64,000 nucleotides of DNA. It comes from a bacterium. Its GTDB lineage: Bacteria > Myxococcota_A > Bradymonadia > Bradymonadales > Bradymonadaceae. Location of the stretch: NCBI GenBank assembly GCA_030427705.1, contig JAUIBR010000032.1, forward strand, positions 1 through 64,000, in the 5' to 3' direction. The first letter of the stretch is position 1. Each line of letters begins with the position of its first letter. Of the stretch, positions 1 to 8,734 are shown in pieces. The notes under the pieces were generated by a model. That model searched no databases. It saw only the letters and a program-made list of their open reading frames with translations, and was not told where the DNA came from. The position numbers and the translations under genes were made by a program.

Positions 1-2
1 TG

Positions 3-476
3 AAGCTCGCCGCTGAACTGCGTGTTGGAGCGACCACCGAGATGGGCGAGGAGAACCTCGCGCCAGAGGGTGAGGCGTTTGCGTTTGTTCCCGCTATTGG
101 GACGGCGAACGCTACCGGAGAACTCCAGCTGGGCTACGGATTCTCAAGCTTCTGGGTCATGGCGCGTGCCGGATTCACGTATTTCACCAACTCAGATGTA
201 ATCGACCCGGCAGTGACAGCGCGTGCCCAGTTTGGCTGGAGCAGCTCGTTTGGACTCGTCTTGGCGCTCAACACGTTCTTCTATCAGCCGATGGGCGACG
301 TCGAATTCACGAACGTGGCGGGTGTCGGAAACACCGCGTTCTTGGGTTGGGGATTGGGCGCATCCTATTGGTTCATCGAGAACCTTGGCGTGTCCGCGAG
401 CTTTGAAGGCGTCGCGTTCGCCAAGAGTAACGCAGCGACGCCGGCATTCACGTTCGGATTCGAGGCTCGTAACTGA
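3..476 (+). CDS. Outer-membrane beta-barrel-like protein, C-terminal part (5' end outside window)
   Basis: The frame is open from base 3, so the gene begins upstream of the window. The visible 157 residues alternate hydrophobic and polar residues in short strands with aromatic ends, for example GELQLGYGF, FWVMARAGFTYF and FGLVLALNTFFY. Glycine-rich turns separate them, and the protein stops at FGFEARN. This is the pattern of a small outer-membrane beta-barrel or an autotransporter-like barrel end, although the last residue is Asn rather than the common Phe. No catalytic motif is seen and the exact family is not recognised. A promoter for the next gene starts 14 bp after the stop, so this gene ends its own transcription unit or reads through. 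Confidence 0.6.
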   Translation, partial: KLAAELRVGATTEMGEENLAPEGEAFAFVPAIGTANATGELQLGYGFSSFWVMARAGFTYFTNSDVIDPAVTARAQFGWSSSFGLVLALNTFFYQPMGDVEFTNVAGVGNTAFLGWGLGASYWFIENLGVSASFEGVAFAKSNAATPAFTFGFEARN

Positions 477-489
477 GCCTGTCACAATA

Positions 490-518
490 TTGTAACGTGG
501 CGGGCCTGAGTCTATGAT
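490..518 (+). promoter_or_regulatory. Sigma-70-type promoter, candidate leaderless start
   Basis: A TTGTAA box at 490-495 and a TATGAT box at 513-518 are separated by exactly 17 bp. Transcription would begin near 525, which is the first base of the ATG of the lipoprotein leader below. The mRNA would therefore be leaderless. No Shine-Dalgarno sequence is present before that ATG, which agrees with this. A 6-bp inverted repeat (CGGGCC at 501-506, GGCCCG at 519-524) overlaps the -10 region. Confidence 0.6.
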
Positions 519-524
519 GGCCCG

Positions 525-677
525 ATGAAACACCTAAAACTTTGCCTACTCGCGATTGTGCTGTTCGCGCCTGCATGCAGCACCTCGGATGAGCCTTCCG
601 GGCTCGTTCCCATCAACGCTCCAAAACCGACAAAATCGGTGATTGATGAGGTCGACCCCCGGCCCGTCCGATCTTGA
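525..677 (+). other. Lipoprotein signal-peptide leader separated by a frameshift from the CehA/McbA-like gene
   Basis: This 50-codon frame starts MKHLKLCLLAIVLFAPACST, a clear lipoprotein signal peptide with the lipobox APAC. It then continues into a polar linker and stops at 675-677. The next 960 residues of a secreted-type protein lie in the +1 frame, with no signal peptide of their own. Removing one C from the run of five C at 656-660 joins the two frames as VDP-GPSDLERV. I read it as the true N-terminus of the following gene, displaced by a one-base insertion. The insertion may be a sequencing or assembly error, a real mutation, or a slippery site. Confidence 0.7.
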
Positions 678-3576
678 GCGCGTAGAAATCGACCTCGCCC
701 CACACGTTGTATCTGCAAAACCCGGCGCACGAATCTATCAGGTGACGTCGGAAGACCAGCTGATTAAGGGTGATATCGCGCACGGAAAAGTCGGGGACTA
801 CATCCTTGAGAACGACACAGTGCGGTACCTTATCGAGTCCGATGACCGTGTCATGAACCCGTGTCCCCACGGTGGAACGCCACTCGATGCGTCTTACAAA
901 GGCGGCGAAGACATCCTGGGCGAAGTCTGCATGTTCGTGAATGCCGCTCAGACCTTGGACCCCGAAAAGTACGAGATTACGGAAGCCTTCGGCCGCCCCG
1001 TGCTGGCGGTAACGGGAACGTTGGCGTTGGGTGACTATATCAACATCCTGGGTATGGCTGGCGAGTTCGTGCCCGATGTTGCGAACCTTCCGTTCAATCC
1101 CGACGAAATCCTGCCGTTAACTGTCACGGTTTATTACATTTTGGGCGCCGAAGACAAAGCGATGAAGATCGTGACGGCGTTCCGCAACGAAAGCGAAGAG
1201 CGACAAGACATCGTTGTGGCGCATCTCGTGGTATCGGGCGGTGATGGCCGCTACTACAACCCAGGTTCGTCACTTCGTGGATTTGGAACACAGGGTAGTG
1301 ATTTCTTGGAAGAGAAGTGGCCGTTCATCGCCTTTACTGGCGAGGAATCGAGCTATCTGTTCATGCCTGAGCCCACACGTGAGGCACGACCACAAGCCAG
1401 CATTCCGCTGCCCTACGGTGGTGTGTACATCACCATCAGTGGGGTAGCCGCGGTCGCGACCGGCGTCACATCGATTTTGGGACCGCTGTTGGCCCCAGTG
1501 AACACTCGGCCCAATATTGAGGGCGTGCTTTCAGTGCAACCTGGCGAGACCGTTGTGTCGTCGCACTGGTTCATGGCCGGCGACGGCGCGGTGTCCACGA
1601 TGTTGGATGAGGCATACGCAAAGCTGAATGTACCAACGCAGACGTTGTCTGGCGTGGTGACGGATGCGAACGGCACACCAGAGGCGGGTGTTCGGGTTTC
1701 GGCGGTTCGAGACCGAGTAAACTTGGGTCAAGCCATCAGCGCAGTCGACGGTAGTTTCGCCATGCCGCTTCCCGCTGGCAATTACGACGTCAAGGTGCGT
1801 CGGGGCGGACGGACGGGGGCGACGACCGCTTCTGTCGACACGGCAGACGTGGCCGATTTACAGGTTGTCTTGGATGCAGCGGCTACCATCGAAGTCACCG
1901 TCACGACGCCCGACGGCGCACCCACGCCTGCGCGCGTGACCGTCATTTGCGACGAGAATCCTTGCCCACAAAGTCCTGGTACGGATGAGGTCGATACGAC
2001 AGCTAACCGCCTGCCATCGGGTTGGGCGGCCATTGAATGGCTAGGAATGGACGGACAGGCGACGATCGAGCTGCCACCAGGTGACTACAAGGTTGTGGTC
2101 AGTCGCGGCTTTGAATGGAGCTTGTGGCCTCGTGATGCGAATACTGCCGGTGGCCAGCCGGTGAGCCTCGCGCAAGGTGACAACGTTCAGATCGACGCCG
2201 AAATCGCGCCGGTTTTGGATACCGCGGGTGCGTTGAGCGGGGATTTTCATGTCCATGCACTCCCGTCGCCCGACAGCACGGTCCTTCAGCTAGAGCGCGC
2301 ATTGAACTTCTTGGCGGAGGGCGTCGACGTCATCGTTTCGACCGACCACGACATCATCAGTGATTACAAACCCTCCATCGAAGCTTTGGGAGCAGAAACG
2401 CAGCTCGCATCGTTTATCGGCGCCGAGATTACGACGTCAGATATCGGTCATTACAACGCGTTCCCCCTGCAGCGCGACCCGACCAAGCGACGTGGCGGCA
2501 ATATCGACTGGAGCCCTGACTTTGGATTGGACCCAGTCGAGCTCTTCGCGAAGATTCGAGAACAACCTGGAGACAAGGTCATCCAGGTGAATCACCCGCA
2601 ATCGTTGGGTCTTATCAACATGACCGAGACCGATGTTCTCACTGGAATCTCACTAGCTGACCGTGAGCTGCACCGCCTCAAACCCAAGGATCCAGACCCA
2701 GTGACGGGCGACACGGGATTGTGGAGCGAGGAATTCACAGCGATGGAGTTAATGACCGGTTCTTCAACGGGACGGTTCTACGGAGTTGGACGTTGGTGGT
2801 TCACGATGCTTGGTCGAGGCTTCACGCCGACCGCGACGGCCGTGACAGACACCCACCGCAAATACGGTGACCTCGGTGGTTCGCCGCGATCTTACATCTT
2901 CGTTAGCGACACGACCGATGAGCCTTCGACGATCGATTCTGCCGAGTTCGTAGAGAGCGTGAACGCCGGAAAACTCGTGGGCTCACGCGGCCCGTTTGTC
3001 GAGCTGTCAGTCCAAAACGGCTCCGGAACGATGATTGGGTTGGGTGAGACACTTGCTACCGAAGGTTCACCGGTGACGGCAACCCTTCGCATCCAGACTC
3101 CGGATTGGTTCACCGTCGACCGCGTGAAGGTCTTCATGAACGTCGACGTCACAGCCGACATCGGTCCGGGGACGACAATCGAAGACGCAATCACTCCAAC
3201 CATGGAAGTGCCCCTGGCCGCGATGACGTCGGTTCCAGCTGACTTTGCAGGTTACACCCGCAATGAGGTTACAGCGGATATCGAAATGACCACCAGCGAA
3301 GACGCATGGGTAGTGTTCGTGGTTGAAGGCAGCGGAAACATGAACCCGCTGACGCGCGGCCAGTCGCCGTTTGCTTACACCAATCCCATCTATCTGGATG
3401 CCGATGGTGGTGGATACGACAAGCCGCCACTCGCGGATGTAGCCGCCGCTGCACGTGATGAAGCGATGACAGGTGGAATGACTCGCCTCCGTAACCCCCA
3501 TGCGGTGGAACTACCGATGACGACTGAAAAGGCAAACCACGTCTTGCACCATCTCAGCTGCTCGGCTGAGCACTAG
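643..3576 (+). CDS. CehA/McbA-like PHP-domain metallohydrolase lipoprotein (5' end frameshifted)
   Basis: The 977-residue frame begins at a TTG with no ribosome binding site; the natural start is probably the ATG at 525 in the other frame. The N-terminal 330 residues look like a beta-rich domain. A carboxypeptidase-regulatory-like Ig fold follows at about 335-410 (LSGVVTDANG...AGNYDVKV), then a second beta domain. A PHP-type metal site begins with HVH at residues 536-538, followed by VSTDHD and GAEITT, as in the CehA/McbA metallohydrolase family. Such proteins hydrolyse phosphoester or carbamate-type bonds, but the substrate here is unknown. The stop overlaps the convergent EamA gene by 23 bp. 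With its leader restored, the product would be a lipid-anchored envelope protein. Confidence 0.75.
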   Translation: MMRSTPGPSDLERVEIDLAPHVVSAKPGARIYQVTSEDQLIKGDIAHGKVGDYILENDTVRYLIESDDRVMNPCPHGGTPLDASYKGGEDILGEVCMFVNAAQTLDPEKYEITEAFGRPVLAVTGTLALGDYINILGMAGEFVPDVANLPFNPDEILPLTVTVYYILGAEDKAMKIVTAFRNESEERQDIVVAHLVVSGGDGRYYNPGSSLRGFGTQGSDFLEEKWPFIAFTGEESSYLFMPEPTREARPQASIPLPYGGVYITISGVAAVATGVTSILGPLLAPVNTRPNIEGVLSVQPGETVVSSHWFMAGDGAVSTMLDEAYAKLNVPTQTLSGVVTDANGTPEAGVRVSAVRDRVNLGQAISAVDGSFAMPLPAGNYDVKVRRGGRTGATTASVDTADVADLQVVLDAAATIEVTVTTPDGAPTPARVTVICDENPCPQSPGTDEVDTTANRLPSGWAAIEWLGMDGQATIELPPGDYKVVVSRGFEWSLWPRDANTAGGQPVSLAQGDNVQIDAEIAPVLDTAGALSGDFHVHALPSPDSTVLQLERALNFLAEGVDVIVSTDHDIISDYKPSIEALGAETQLASFIGAEITTSDIGHYNAFPLQRDPTKRRGGNIDWSPDFGLDPVELFAKIREQPGDKVIQVNHPQSLGLINMTETDVLTGISLADRELHRLKPKDPDPVTGDTGLWSEEFTAMELMTGSSTGRFYGVGRWWFTMLGRGFTPTATAVTDTHRKYGDLGGSPRSYIFVSDTTDEPSTIDSAEFVESVNAGKLVGSRGPFVELSVQNGSGTMIGLGETLATEGSPVTATLRIQTPDWFTVDRVKVFMNVDVTADIGPGTTIEDAITPTMEVPLAAMTSVPADFAGYTRNEVTADIEMTTSEDAWVVFVVEGSGNMNPLTRGQSPFAYTNPIYLDADGGGYDKPPLADVAAAARDEAMTGGMTRLRNPHAVELPMTTEKANHVLHHLSCSAEH

Positions 3577-4438
3577 GCGCCGGAGTTCGGGCACGAGCGA
3601 CTAGGAAGATACAGATCACGATTAGGAAGCCACCAATCGCGGTCCAAATCGACGGAACTTCACCGAACAGCAGCACTCCCCAAACCGTAGCAAACACGAT
3701 CTGAAGGTACGTCATCGACGTGGCGCGTCCCGCGGCTTCTAGCTGAAGTCCTTGTGTCATGCGTATCTGCGCAATCTGCGTCGATATGCCGACACCAATC
3801 AAGATTGCGATTTCGGTGAGGTCCGGGATGTAACCCGTTGAGAGAGCCCAGGGCGTGATGAATGGCAGCGACACCATCGGGAACCAGAACACGACGACGA
3901 CCGGAATCTCGGTCTCGCCCAGTTTTCTCACGGTTGTGTACGCGAAGGCACTGAAGACAGCGCCGATGACCGCGATCATCACGTCGAACGAATCCAACGT
4001 CGACTCGCCGCCAAAGATAAACGACGGCTGTGCGATGATGCCGACGCCCACCAACGACACAAATGCGGCCAGAAACGCCACGCCCGCGATGCGCTCACCA
4101 AGGACCAACGCTGCTAACAGCGCGACGAAGACAGGGTTTGTGTATTGGATGACCGTGACATCAGCCAACGGCAGGTGGGTGACGGCGTAGTAAAAACAGG
4201 AAAGTCCGCCAAAACCGAACACCCCGCGCATGATCAAAAGGGATTTGCGGTTGCCCCAGGGCGAGACCTTCATTCGCCGAATCATGATGTAGCTAAGCGT
4301 GAACGCCACAATCGTCCGTGCCAAGACGATCTCTTGGAACGGAACCGTCTTGCCGGCGAGCTTCACCAGCACGCTCATGATGCTGAAGTAAAACGCGCTC
4401 TCGATCATGTATCTCAGACCGAGAGGGAAGTTCTTCAT
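3554..4438 (-). CDS. EamA/DMT-family inner-membrane transporter
   Basis: The chosen ATG gives a 294-residue protein starting MKNFPLGLRYMIESAFYF. The frame is open 64 codons further upstream, but that part lies over the end of the neighbouring dehydrogenase and is not membrane-like. About ten hydrophobic helices fall into two five-helix repeats, each with the EamA signature of short loops. An example is FYYAVTHLPLADVTVIQYTNPVFVALLA in the first repeat, read in pieces around residues 75-102. Members export small metabolites or amino acids, and the substrate cannot be told. It starts 10 bp after the stop of the glycerol-1-phosphate-dehydrogenase-like gene, so the two are likely one operon. The C-terminus is a short Pro/Ser tail. 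Confidence 0.85.
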   Translation of the reverse strand: MKNFPLGLRYMIESAFYFSIMSVLVKLAGKTVPFQEIVLARTIVAFTLSYIMIRRMKVSPWGNRKSLLIMRGVFGFGGLSCFYYAVTHLPLADVTVIQYTNPVFVALLAALVLGERIAGVAFLAAFVSLVGVGIIAQPSFIFGGESTLDSFDVMIAVIGAVFSAFAYTTVRKLGETEIPVVVVFWFPMVSLPFITPWALSTGYIPDLTEIAILIGVGISTQIAQIRMTQGLQLEAAGRATSMTYLQIVFATVWGVLLFGEVPSIWTAIGGFLIVICIFLVARARTPAPSAQPSS

Positions 4439-4448
4439 AGGTCTTGAT

Positions 4449-5798
4449 TCAGTAGAGGATATCGAGTGCTTCTTCCGCCCACTCTTCAAGATGACCCAAT
4501 TCCCACGCCAGATGCAGAATGGTGTATCGGTTGCGGATGTCTTTGGACCACGTAATTGCCGCAAGGGCGCGGTGGCCGTCGACGCCAAGCTCGCTGTAGC
4601 GCACAGGACAGTTTGCAGCGCGAAGCTCATCTTCGATCGATTGGCGGGTGCGAAGCGTCTGACGAATGGCTGCGATTACTTCATCCCATTGCGCGACGAG
4701 TTTTGTGAGGCGGGCGCGGTAAACTTCGGGGGTTGGGTATGCCAGCTCCGCGTGTTTTGCGACGGCCTTGTAGAGGATGCCGAAGCGCTCCTCGAGCACC
4801 TTGCTGTAGTCATCCCAGCTCATCAGGTTGTTCGTGAGCGCGTCGATATCGATGGTCGATGGGTCGAGGGCCTGCAATCGCTCGTAGATATGTGCAGACG
4901 TGAGCGTACCCACACCCACCTGGCAGCCGTGGAAGTCGAACGGCAGGTCGAACGAGTGTGCCGTCATGTCGATATAGTGGCTGATGAGGTGCTCGCCGCC
5001 TGAGGCGGGGCTAGAGGACCCTGCGACACTCATCGCGAGCCCGCTCAACATGAGTGAGCCCGTCAGGCCGGCAACGGCTTCTCGGTCTTGTTCAGGGAGT
5101 TTTGGCGCGACGCCGTCCAACATTTTCGAGCCGGCTTCGATAATCTCCATCGCTTCAGCGGAATGGAACGTGCCGTTGAGGATGGCGGACATCTGCCAGT
5201 CGGAGTTCGAGACGGGTTTCGACAGGAGGTCACCAAGTCCGCTTTGTACCATGCGTTGCGGGGATTCGGCCATGACGTCGAGGTCGGCGACGACGACCGT
5301 TGGAGCCACGCAAGGCACCGTGGTTTTAACACCGTCCGAGAGCACTGCCGCGATGCCGGAGGTGTACCCGTTCATCGATGGCGCTGTGCAGATGCAGGCC
5401 ATGGGCTTTTCGACGTTGTACGCGGCCAGCTTCACGATGTCGTTGATGGTTCCTGAGCCAACCGCGACACCAGCTGATGCGCCGGAATCCACCAAAGCTT
5501 GTTGGTATTCGGCGATGCGCTCATCGTCGCACATTGGGTACTTTTCGCCCTCGTGCCCAACAACATCATAGCGTTCCCACTCTTGCCCGTTTTCGTCCAA
5601 GACCGCAGCGAGGCGCTCGCCTGCGACGCGCCAGGTGTTATCGTCGACCGCAACGAGCCATTTGCCGGGCGTGAGATTGGCTTTCATCGCCGGATATGCG
5701 TTTTCGATGGCGTTACGCTCGATAAGAATCGCACGCGTGTTTAACTTGTCGTGGTGGCGTTCGAGGAGATTATCGATTAGCGCGTTCATGTCTTGCAT
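4449..5798 (-). CDS. sn-glycerol-1-phosphate dehydrogenase-like protein (AraM/EgsA family)
   Basis: This 449-residue iron/zinc-type alcohol dehydrogenase fold has a dinucleotide loop VGSGTINDIVK near residue 113. It also carries the family stretch APSMNGYTSG, the segment PTVVVADLDVM, and metal-binding positions GLGDLLSK and SGGEHLISHYID. These match the glycerol-1-phosphate dehydrogenase/AraM branch rather than glycerol dehydrogenase. Family members reduce dihydroxyacetone phosphate to sn-glycerol-1-phosphate, the archaeal lipid backbone; a few bacteria use it for heptaprenylglyceryl lipids. The C-terminal 130 residues are an extra helical part typical of bacterial AraM. No prenyltransferase partner is visible nearby. 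It is divergent from the DedA gene and leads the EamA gene. Confidence 0.8.
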   Translation of the reverse strand: MQDMNALIDNLLERHHDKLNTRAILIERNAIENAYPAMKANLTPGKWLVAVDDNTWRVAGERLAAVLDENGQEWERYDVVGHEGEKYPMCDDERIAEYQQALVDSGASAGVAVGSGTINDIVKLAAYNVEKPMACICTAPSMNGYTSGIAAVLSDGVKTTVPCVAPTVVVADLDVMAESPQRMVQSGLGDLLSKPVSNSDWQMSAILNGTFHSAEAMEIIEAGSKMLDGVAPKLPEQDREAVAGLTGSLMLSGLAMSVAGSSSPASGGEHLISHYIDMTAHSFDLPFDFHGCQVGVGTLTSAHIYERLQALDPSTIDIDALTNNLMSWDDYSKVLEERFGILYKAVAKHAELAYPTPEVYRARLTKLVAQWDEVIAAIRQTLRTRQSIEDELRAANCPVRYSELGVDGHRALAAITWSKDIRNRYTILHLAWELGHLEEWAEEALDILY

Positions 5799-5826
5799 GG
5801 ATGTTTCCTGAGCAAAAAGGACGACG

Positions 5827-6444
5827 TTGGAGGTCCTGTCGGAAATACTGGCGTTTGTGAACTCACAGCCTATCTGGATAGGGCTGATTGTTTTGGGCGT
5901 CTGTGCCCTGATCGAATATGTGTTTCCACCGTTTCCGGGGGATGCGGTTACAGTTGCGGGCGCAGTCTTGATCCCGACCGCGGGCTACCCCTGGTGGGGC
6001 GTGTTTTTGGCGGTCATGGCAGGTAGCGTCATCGGTGCCGGCACCGTTTGGGCGCTGGGCTTCTGGGTTGCGAACACCCCGGAACGAAACTCGCCATTTC
6101 ACAGACTGATCTCGTGGGGAAAGGTGGCACCAACGATCGACAAGATCAAGGTCAAGTTCCGCGAACACGGCAGTGCGTATATCGCCCTAAACCGCTTCAT
6201 CCCTGCATTTCGTAGCCTCATCTTCTTCTCAGCTGGTCTTGCTCAACTTCCGGGCCGTGCGGTCGTTATCTGGGCGGCGATTAGTGCCGCACTGTGGAAC
6301 GCCGCGTTGTTGGCGTTGGGACTCGTGGTTGGCTTCAAGCTGGATGTGCTGACCGACTGGGTCGAGTCCTATGCCGCGGTCGTGTTGACGATTATCGGCC
6401 TCGTACTCTTAACACGTTGGTTCTTGGCGAAGCGGCGAGGCTAG
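5827..6444 (+). CDS. DedA-family membrane protein
   Basis: It starts at a TTG preceded by AAGGA five bases upstream, giving 205 residues. The DedA signature PPFPGDAV occurs near residue 33 and the second conserved segment NRFIPAFRSL near residue 122, followed by the amphipathic and transmembrane stretch ending in a short basic tail (LAKRRG). DedA proteins are inner-membrane proteins linked to lipid-carrier and phospholipid translocation and to membrane potential homeostasis. The gene faces away from the dehydrogenase/EamA operon, with 28 bp between the two start codons, so the two units share a compact regulatory space. The palindromic repeat element begins directly after its stop. Confidence 0.88.
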   Translation: MEVLSEILAFVNSQPIWIGLIVLGVCALIEYVFPPFPGDAVTVAGAVLIPTAGYPWWGVFLAVMAGSVIGAGTVWALGFWVANTPERNSPFHRLISWGKVAPTIDKIKVKFREHGSAYIALNRFIPAFRSLIFFSAGLAQLPGRAVVIWAAISAALWNAALLALGLVVGFKLDVLTDWVESYAAVVLTIIGLVLLTRWFLAKRRG

Positions 6445-6449
6445 GGCCT

Positions 6450-6722
6450 AGAGGGCTCGCGGCTAGAGGGCTCGCGGCTGGGGCGCTGGGGGCTAGCGGC
6501 TCGGCGCCTATGCCGCACGCCGATATGTCCTAAGGTCCACAGATAGGCACGGATTAGACACAGAATTTCGCAGACTGTTTTAGGACAGGGATTATGCTTC
6601 GCCGTCCTTCAACGCCATTTTGAGAATCTGTGAAATCTGTGTTGAATCTGAGTAAATCTGCGGACCTTCCGTCGCCCAAGTCGCTAGTTCCCAAGCCCCC
6701 AAGCCCCCGAGCCCTCTAGCCT
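6450..6722 (+). repeat. Nested imperfect inverted repeat, about 270 bp
   Basis: The space between the DedA gene and the protease gene is one long imperfect palindrome. The outer arms are 6461-6505 (GGCTAGAGGGCTCGCGG...) and 6676-6720, which reads the same on the other strand. The inner arms are 6532-6575 (AAGGTCCACAGATAGG...) and 6625-6668, whose complement begins AAGGTCCGCAGATTTA. The left outer arm also holds a tandem 15-mer (GCTAGAGGGCTCGCG twice). There is no coding frame in it. It could fold into a long hairpin as DNA or RNA, and resembles non-autonomous palindromic intergenic elements. Confidence 0.7.
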
Positions 6723-6775
6723 ATTTCCCGCGGTCCGCTATGATGTCGGGACCTTAGGATGTTCTCGAGATAGTA

Positions 6776-8734
6776 ATGAAACGAACATTTGCCTGTCTTT
6801 TCTGGGTCGGACTCGCACTGGGATGCCACAGCAGCGCTGAGCCGGCCGGCGTTTCCATTGAGGTCGAGGGGCAGGTTGCGGACGTCGACCTGCGAAAGGT
6901 CAATGTGTATGCGGACACGTTCAAGGCTTACACGCTGACGAACGGTGTGCTTGTTCCGAACAAAATCCAACCCGAGACTGACTGCTATTACGCAGCCAAT
7001 CTGGATTTCAATGGACTCAAGGGTGTGGCTGCGCTGCAGAACTGCGCCGGGGTCTGGCAGGGCACCTTGATGACCGACGACGGTCATGGCTACGAACTCA
7101 CAACACGTTCGAACCGACTTGTTGCTACTCGCCTACCTGACAAGGCCGGCGCGTGTGGGACGGGCCATGGAAATCCGCAGACTCTTCCGGCGGCGACTTC
7201 AACGCGGAAACTCGCGTTAGGCGGGACGCGGTTTGTGGAAATGTTGGTCTTCCGTGACCAGGCGATGCTGTCGCGTTCAAACGAAGGTCCAGACCCCGTG
7301 ACCACCGTGCATATTGCGGCGGCTCTCTATGATGGCACTCAATTTGTGGACAATGTTGTCCCGGTTATCACGGGTCAGATCGATGCCCCAGATGACCCAT
7401 GGGGAACGCCCAACTTTTTTGCAAACGAGGCAGATGCAGACCAGCTCTTGGACATCTTCAATGTCTGGCTTGAGGCGAACCGAAGCCAACTTCCGGCATT
7501 TGACCAGGCAACGCTCATGACCGGCTTCGACATGACTGGAGCAACGGTCGGCTACGCAAATGTCGAGGGAGCCTGCACGACGGACACGGCGGGAGCGATT
7601 ATCGAGGGCATCGGTCCCGACCCCGCGATTGGTCAGACGTTTGCCCATGAACTTGGTCATACGTTGGGCATGAACCACGACGGGTTCCTCAATGGTTGCG
7701 ACCGAAACGCGTTTGTAATGACTGCGATTTACGACGAGGACGGGCCATATCCAACCGGGTTTTCGAACTGCAGCATCACGGATGCGAACCAGTTCCTGTC
7801 GCGGCCGGCGTCGTCCTGTATCAACCAACAGACGGAGCCAACCGTCGGTGATGCGTTTTGCGGTGACGGTGTCGTCGAAGGCGACGAGCAATGTGATTGC
7901 GGGCCGGACGGCTGTGATGGGAGAGACCCATGCTGCAATGCAAGCACGTGCAGATATGCCGCGGGCGCGACGTGCGCTAGTGATGATGGTTGTTGCGATC
8001 TGAATCGATGTGCCCCGTTTGCGGCGGCAGACAACGTGACCTGCCGTGACGCTTTGGATTCATGCGATATTGCCGAAGTCTGCGATGGGCGTGCGAGCTG
8101 CCCACCGAATATCGTCGTGCCGACAGGCACCGAGTGCACCGACGAAAGCGGCTGGGATGGTCGTTGCTATGTCGGGCGATGTCGAACGCGCGGAGGCGTC
8201 TGTGAAGAGATTGCACCTCTGTACTTCTTCGATGACCCGCCGTACGACCCGATGTGCGCGATTGACGTCGAATGCGGCAACATGGAGTGCCTGGCGAACG
8301 ATGCCTGCGTTTTCCTGACAGATTTCTTCACGCCAGACGGGATCGAATGCGCCCCCGGCCGGCAGTGTTTGGATGGTCAGTGCGTGGACTCGGCCACCTT
8401 GCCAGCGGCAGATGGATGTGCGAACCCGCCATGCGTTTCGGCCCCGCCAGACATGGGTGTCGAGGAGCCCGACATGGGAATGCCCGATGCGGACCAACCC
8501 AATGATAGTGGTCCAACAGACAATTCGACTGACACCGGGTCGCCCGTTTCGTCTCCAAACTCCGGGGCGAGCGCGTCGTCGTGTTCGCACGTTTCGACGA
8601 GGCCAAACATGCCGCCATTTGACCTGATATTCATCGTGATGATCGGTGGGATTATCCGTTGGACCGCGCGGTCGTTTGGCTTGCCGAAAATGCGCAGATT
8701 TTGCCGACTTTTTTCCGTAAAAAAGTTGCCCTGA
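6776..8734 (+). CDS. ADAM/reprolysin-like (M12B) metalloprotease with disintegrin-type module
   Basis: This 652-residue lipoprotein has the signal MKRTFACLFWVGLALGC. A propeptide-like beta region is followed by a metzincin site, HELGHTLGMNHD at residues 291-302, whose three His and one Glu make the zinc site. A Met-turn candidate FVMTAIYD follows. From about residue 360 a cysteine-rich disintegrin module begins CGDGVVEGDEQCDCG and continues with paired cysteines to about 450, and an ADAM-like cysteine-rich part follows. The tail is Asp/Pro-rich, then SCSH, a hydrophobic helix and basic residues, perhaps a degenerate surface-sorting tail. This domain order is that of animal ADAM/snake-venom proteases and is rare in bacteria. 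It is probably a surface protease. A TATGAT box at 6739-6744 may serve it. Confidence 0.85.
   Translation: MKRTFACLFWVGLALGCHSSAEPAGVSIEVEGQVADVDLRKVNVYADTFKAYTLTNGVLVPNKIQPETDCYYAANLDFNGLKGVAALQNCAGVWQGTLMTDDGHGYELTTRSNRLVATRLPDKAGACGTGHGNPQTLPAATSTRKLALGGTRFVEMLVFRDQAMLSRSNEGPDPVTTVHIAAALYDGTQFVDNVVPVITGQIDAPDDPWGTPNFFANEADADQLLDIFNVWLEANRSQLPAFDQATLMTGFDMTGATVGYANVEGACTTDTAGAIIEGIGPDPAIGQTFAHELGHTLGMNHDGFLNGCDRNAFVMTAIYDEDGPYPTGFSNCSITDANQFLSRPASSCINQQTEPTVGDAFCGDGVVEGDEQCDCGPDGCDGRDPCCNASTCRYAAGATCASDDGCCDLNRCAPFAAADNVTCRDALDSCDIAEVCDGRASCPPNIVVPTGTECTDESGWDGRCYVGRCRTRGGVCEEIAPLYFFDDPPYDPMCAIDVECGNMECLANDACVFLTDFFTPDGIECAPGRQCLDGQCVDSATLPAADGCANPPCVSAPPDMGVEEPDMGMPDADQPNDSGPTDNSTDTGSPVSSPNSGASASSCSHVSTRPNMPPFDLIFIVMIGGIIRWTARSFGLPKMRRFCRLFSVKKLP

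Noticed and set aside
4407-5003. 198-residue frame on the plus strand
   Set aside because: It lies antisense to the glycerol-1-phosphate dehydrogenase-like gene, which has convincing motifs.
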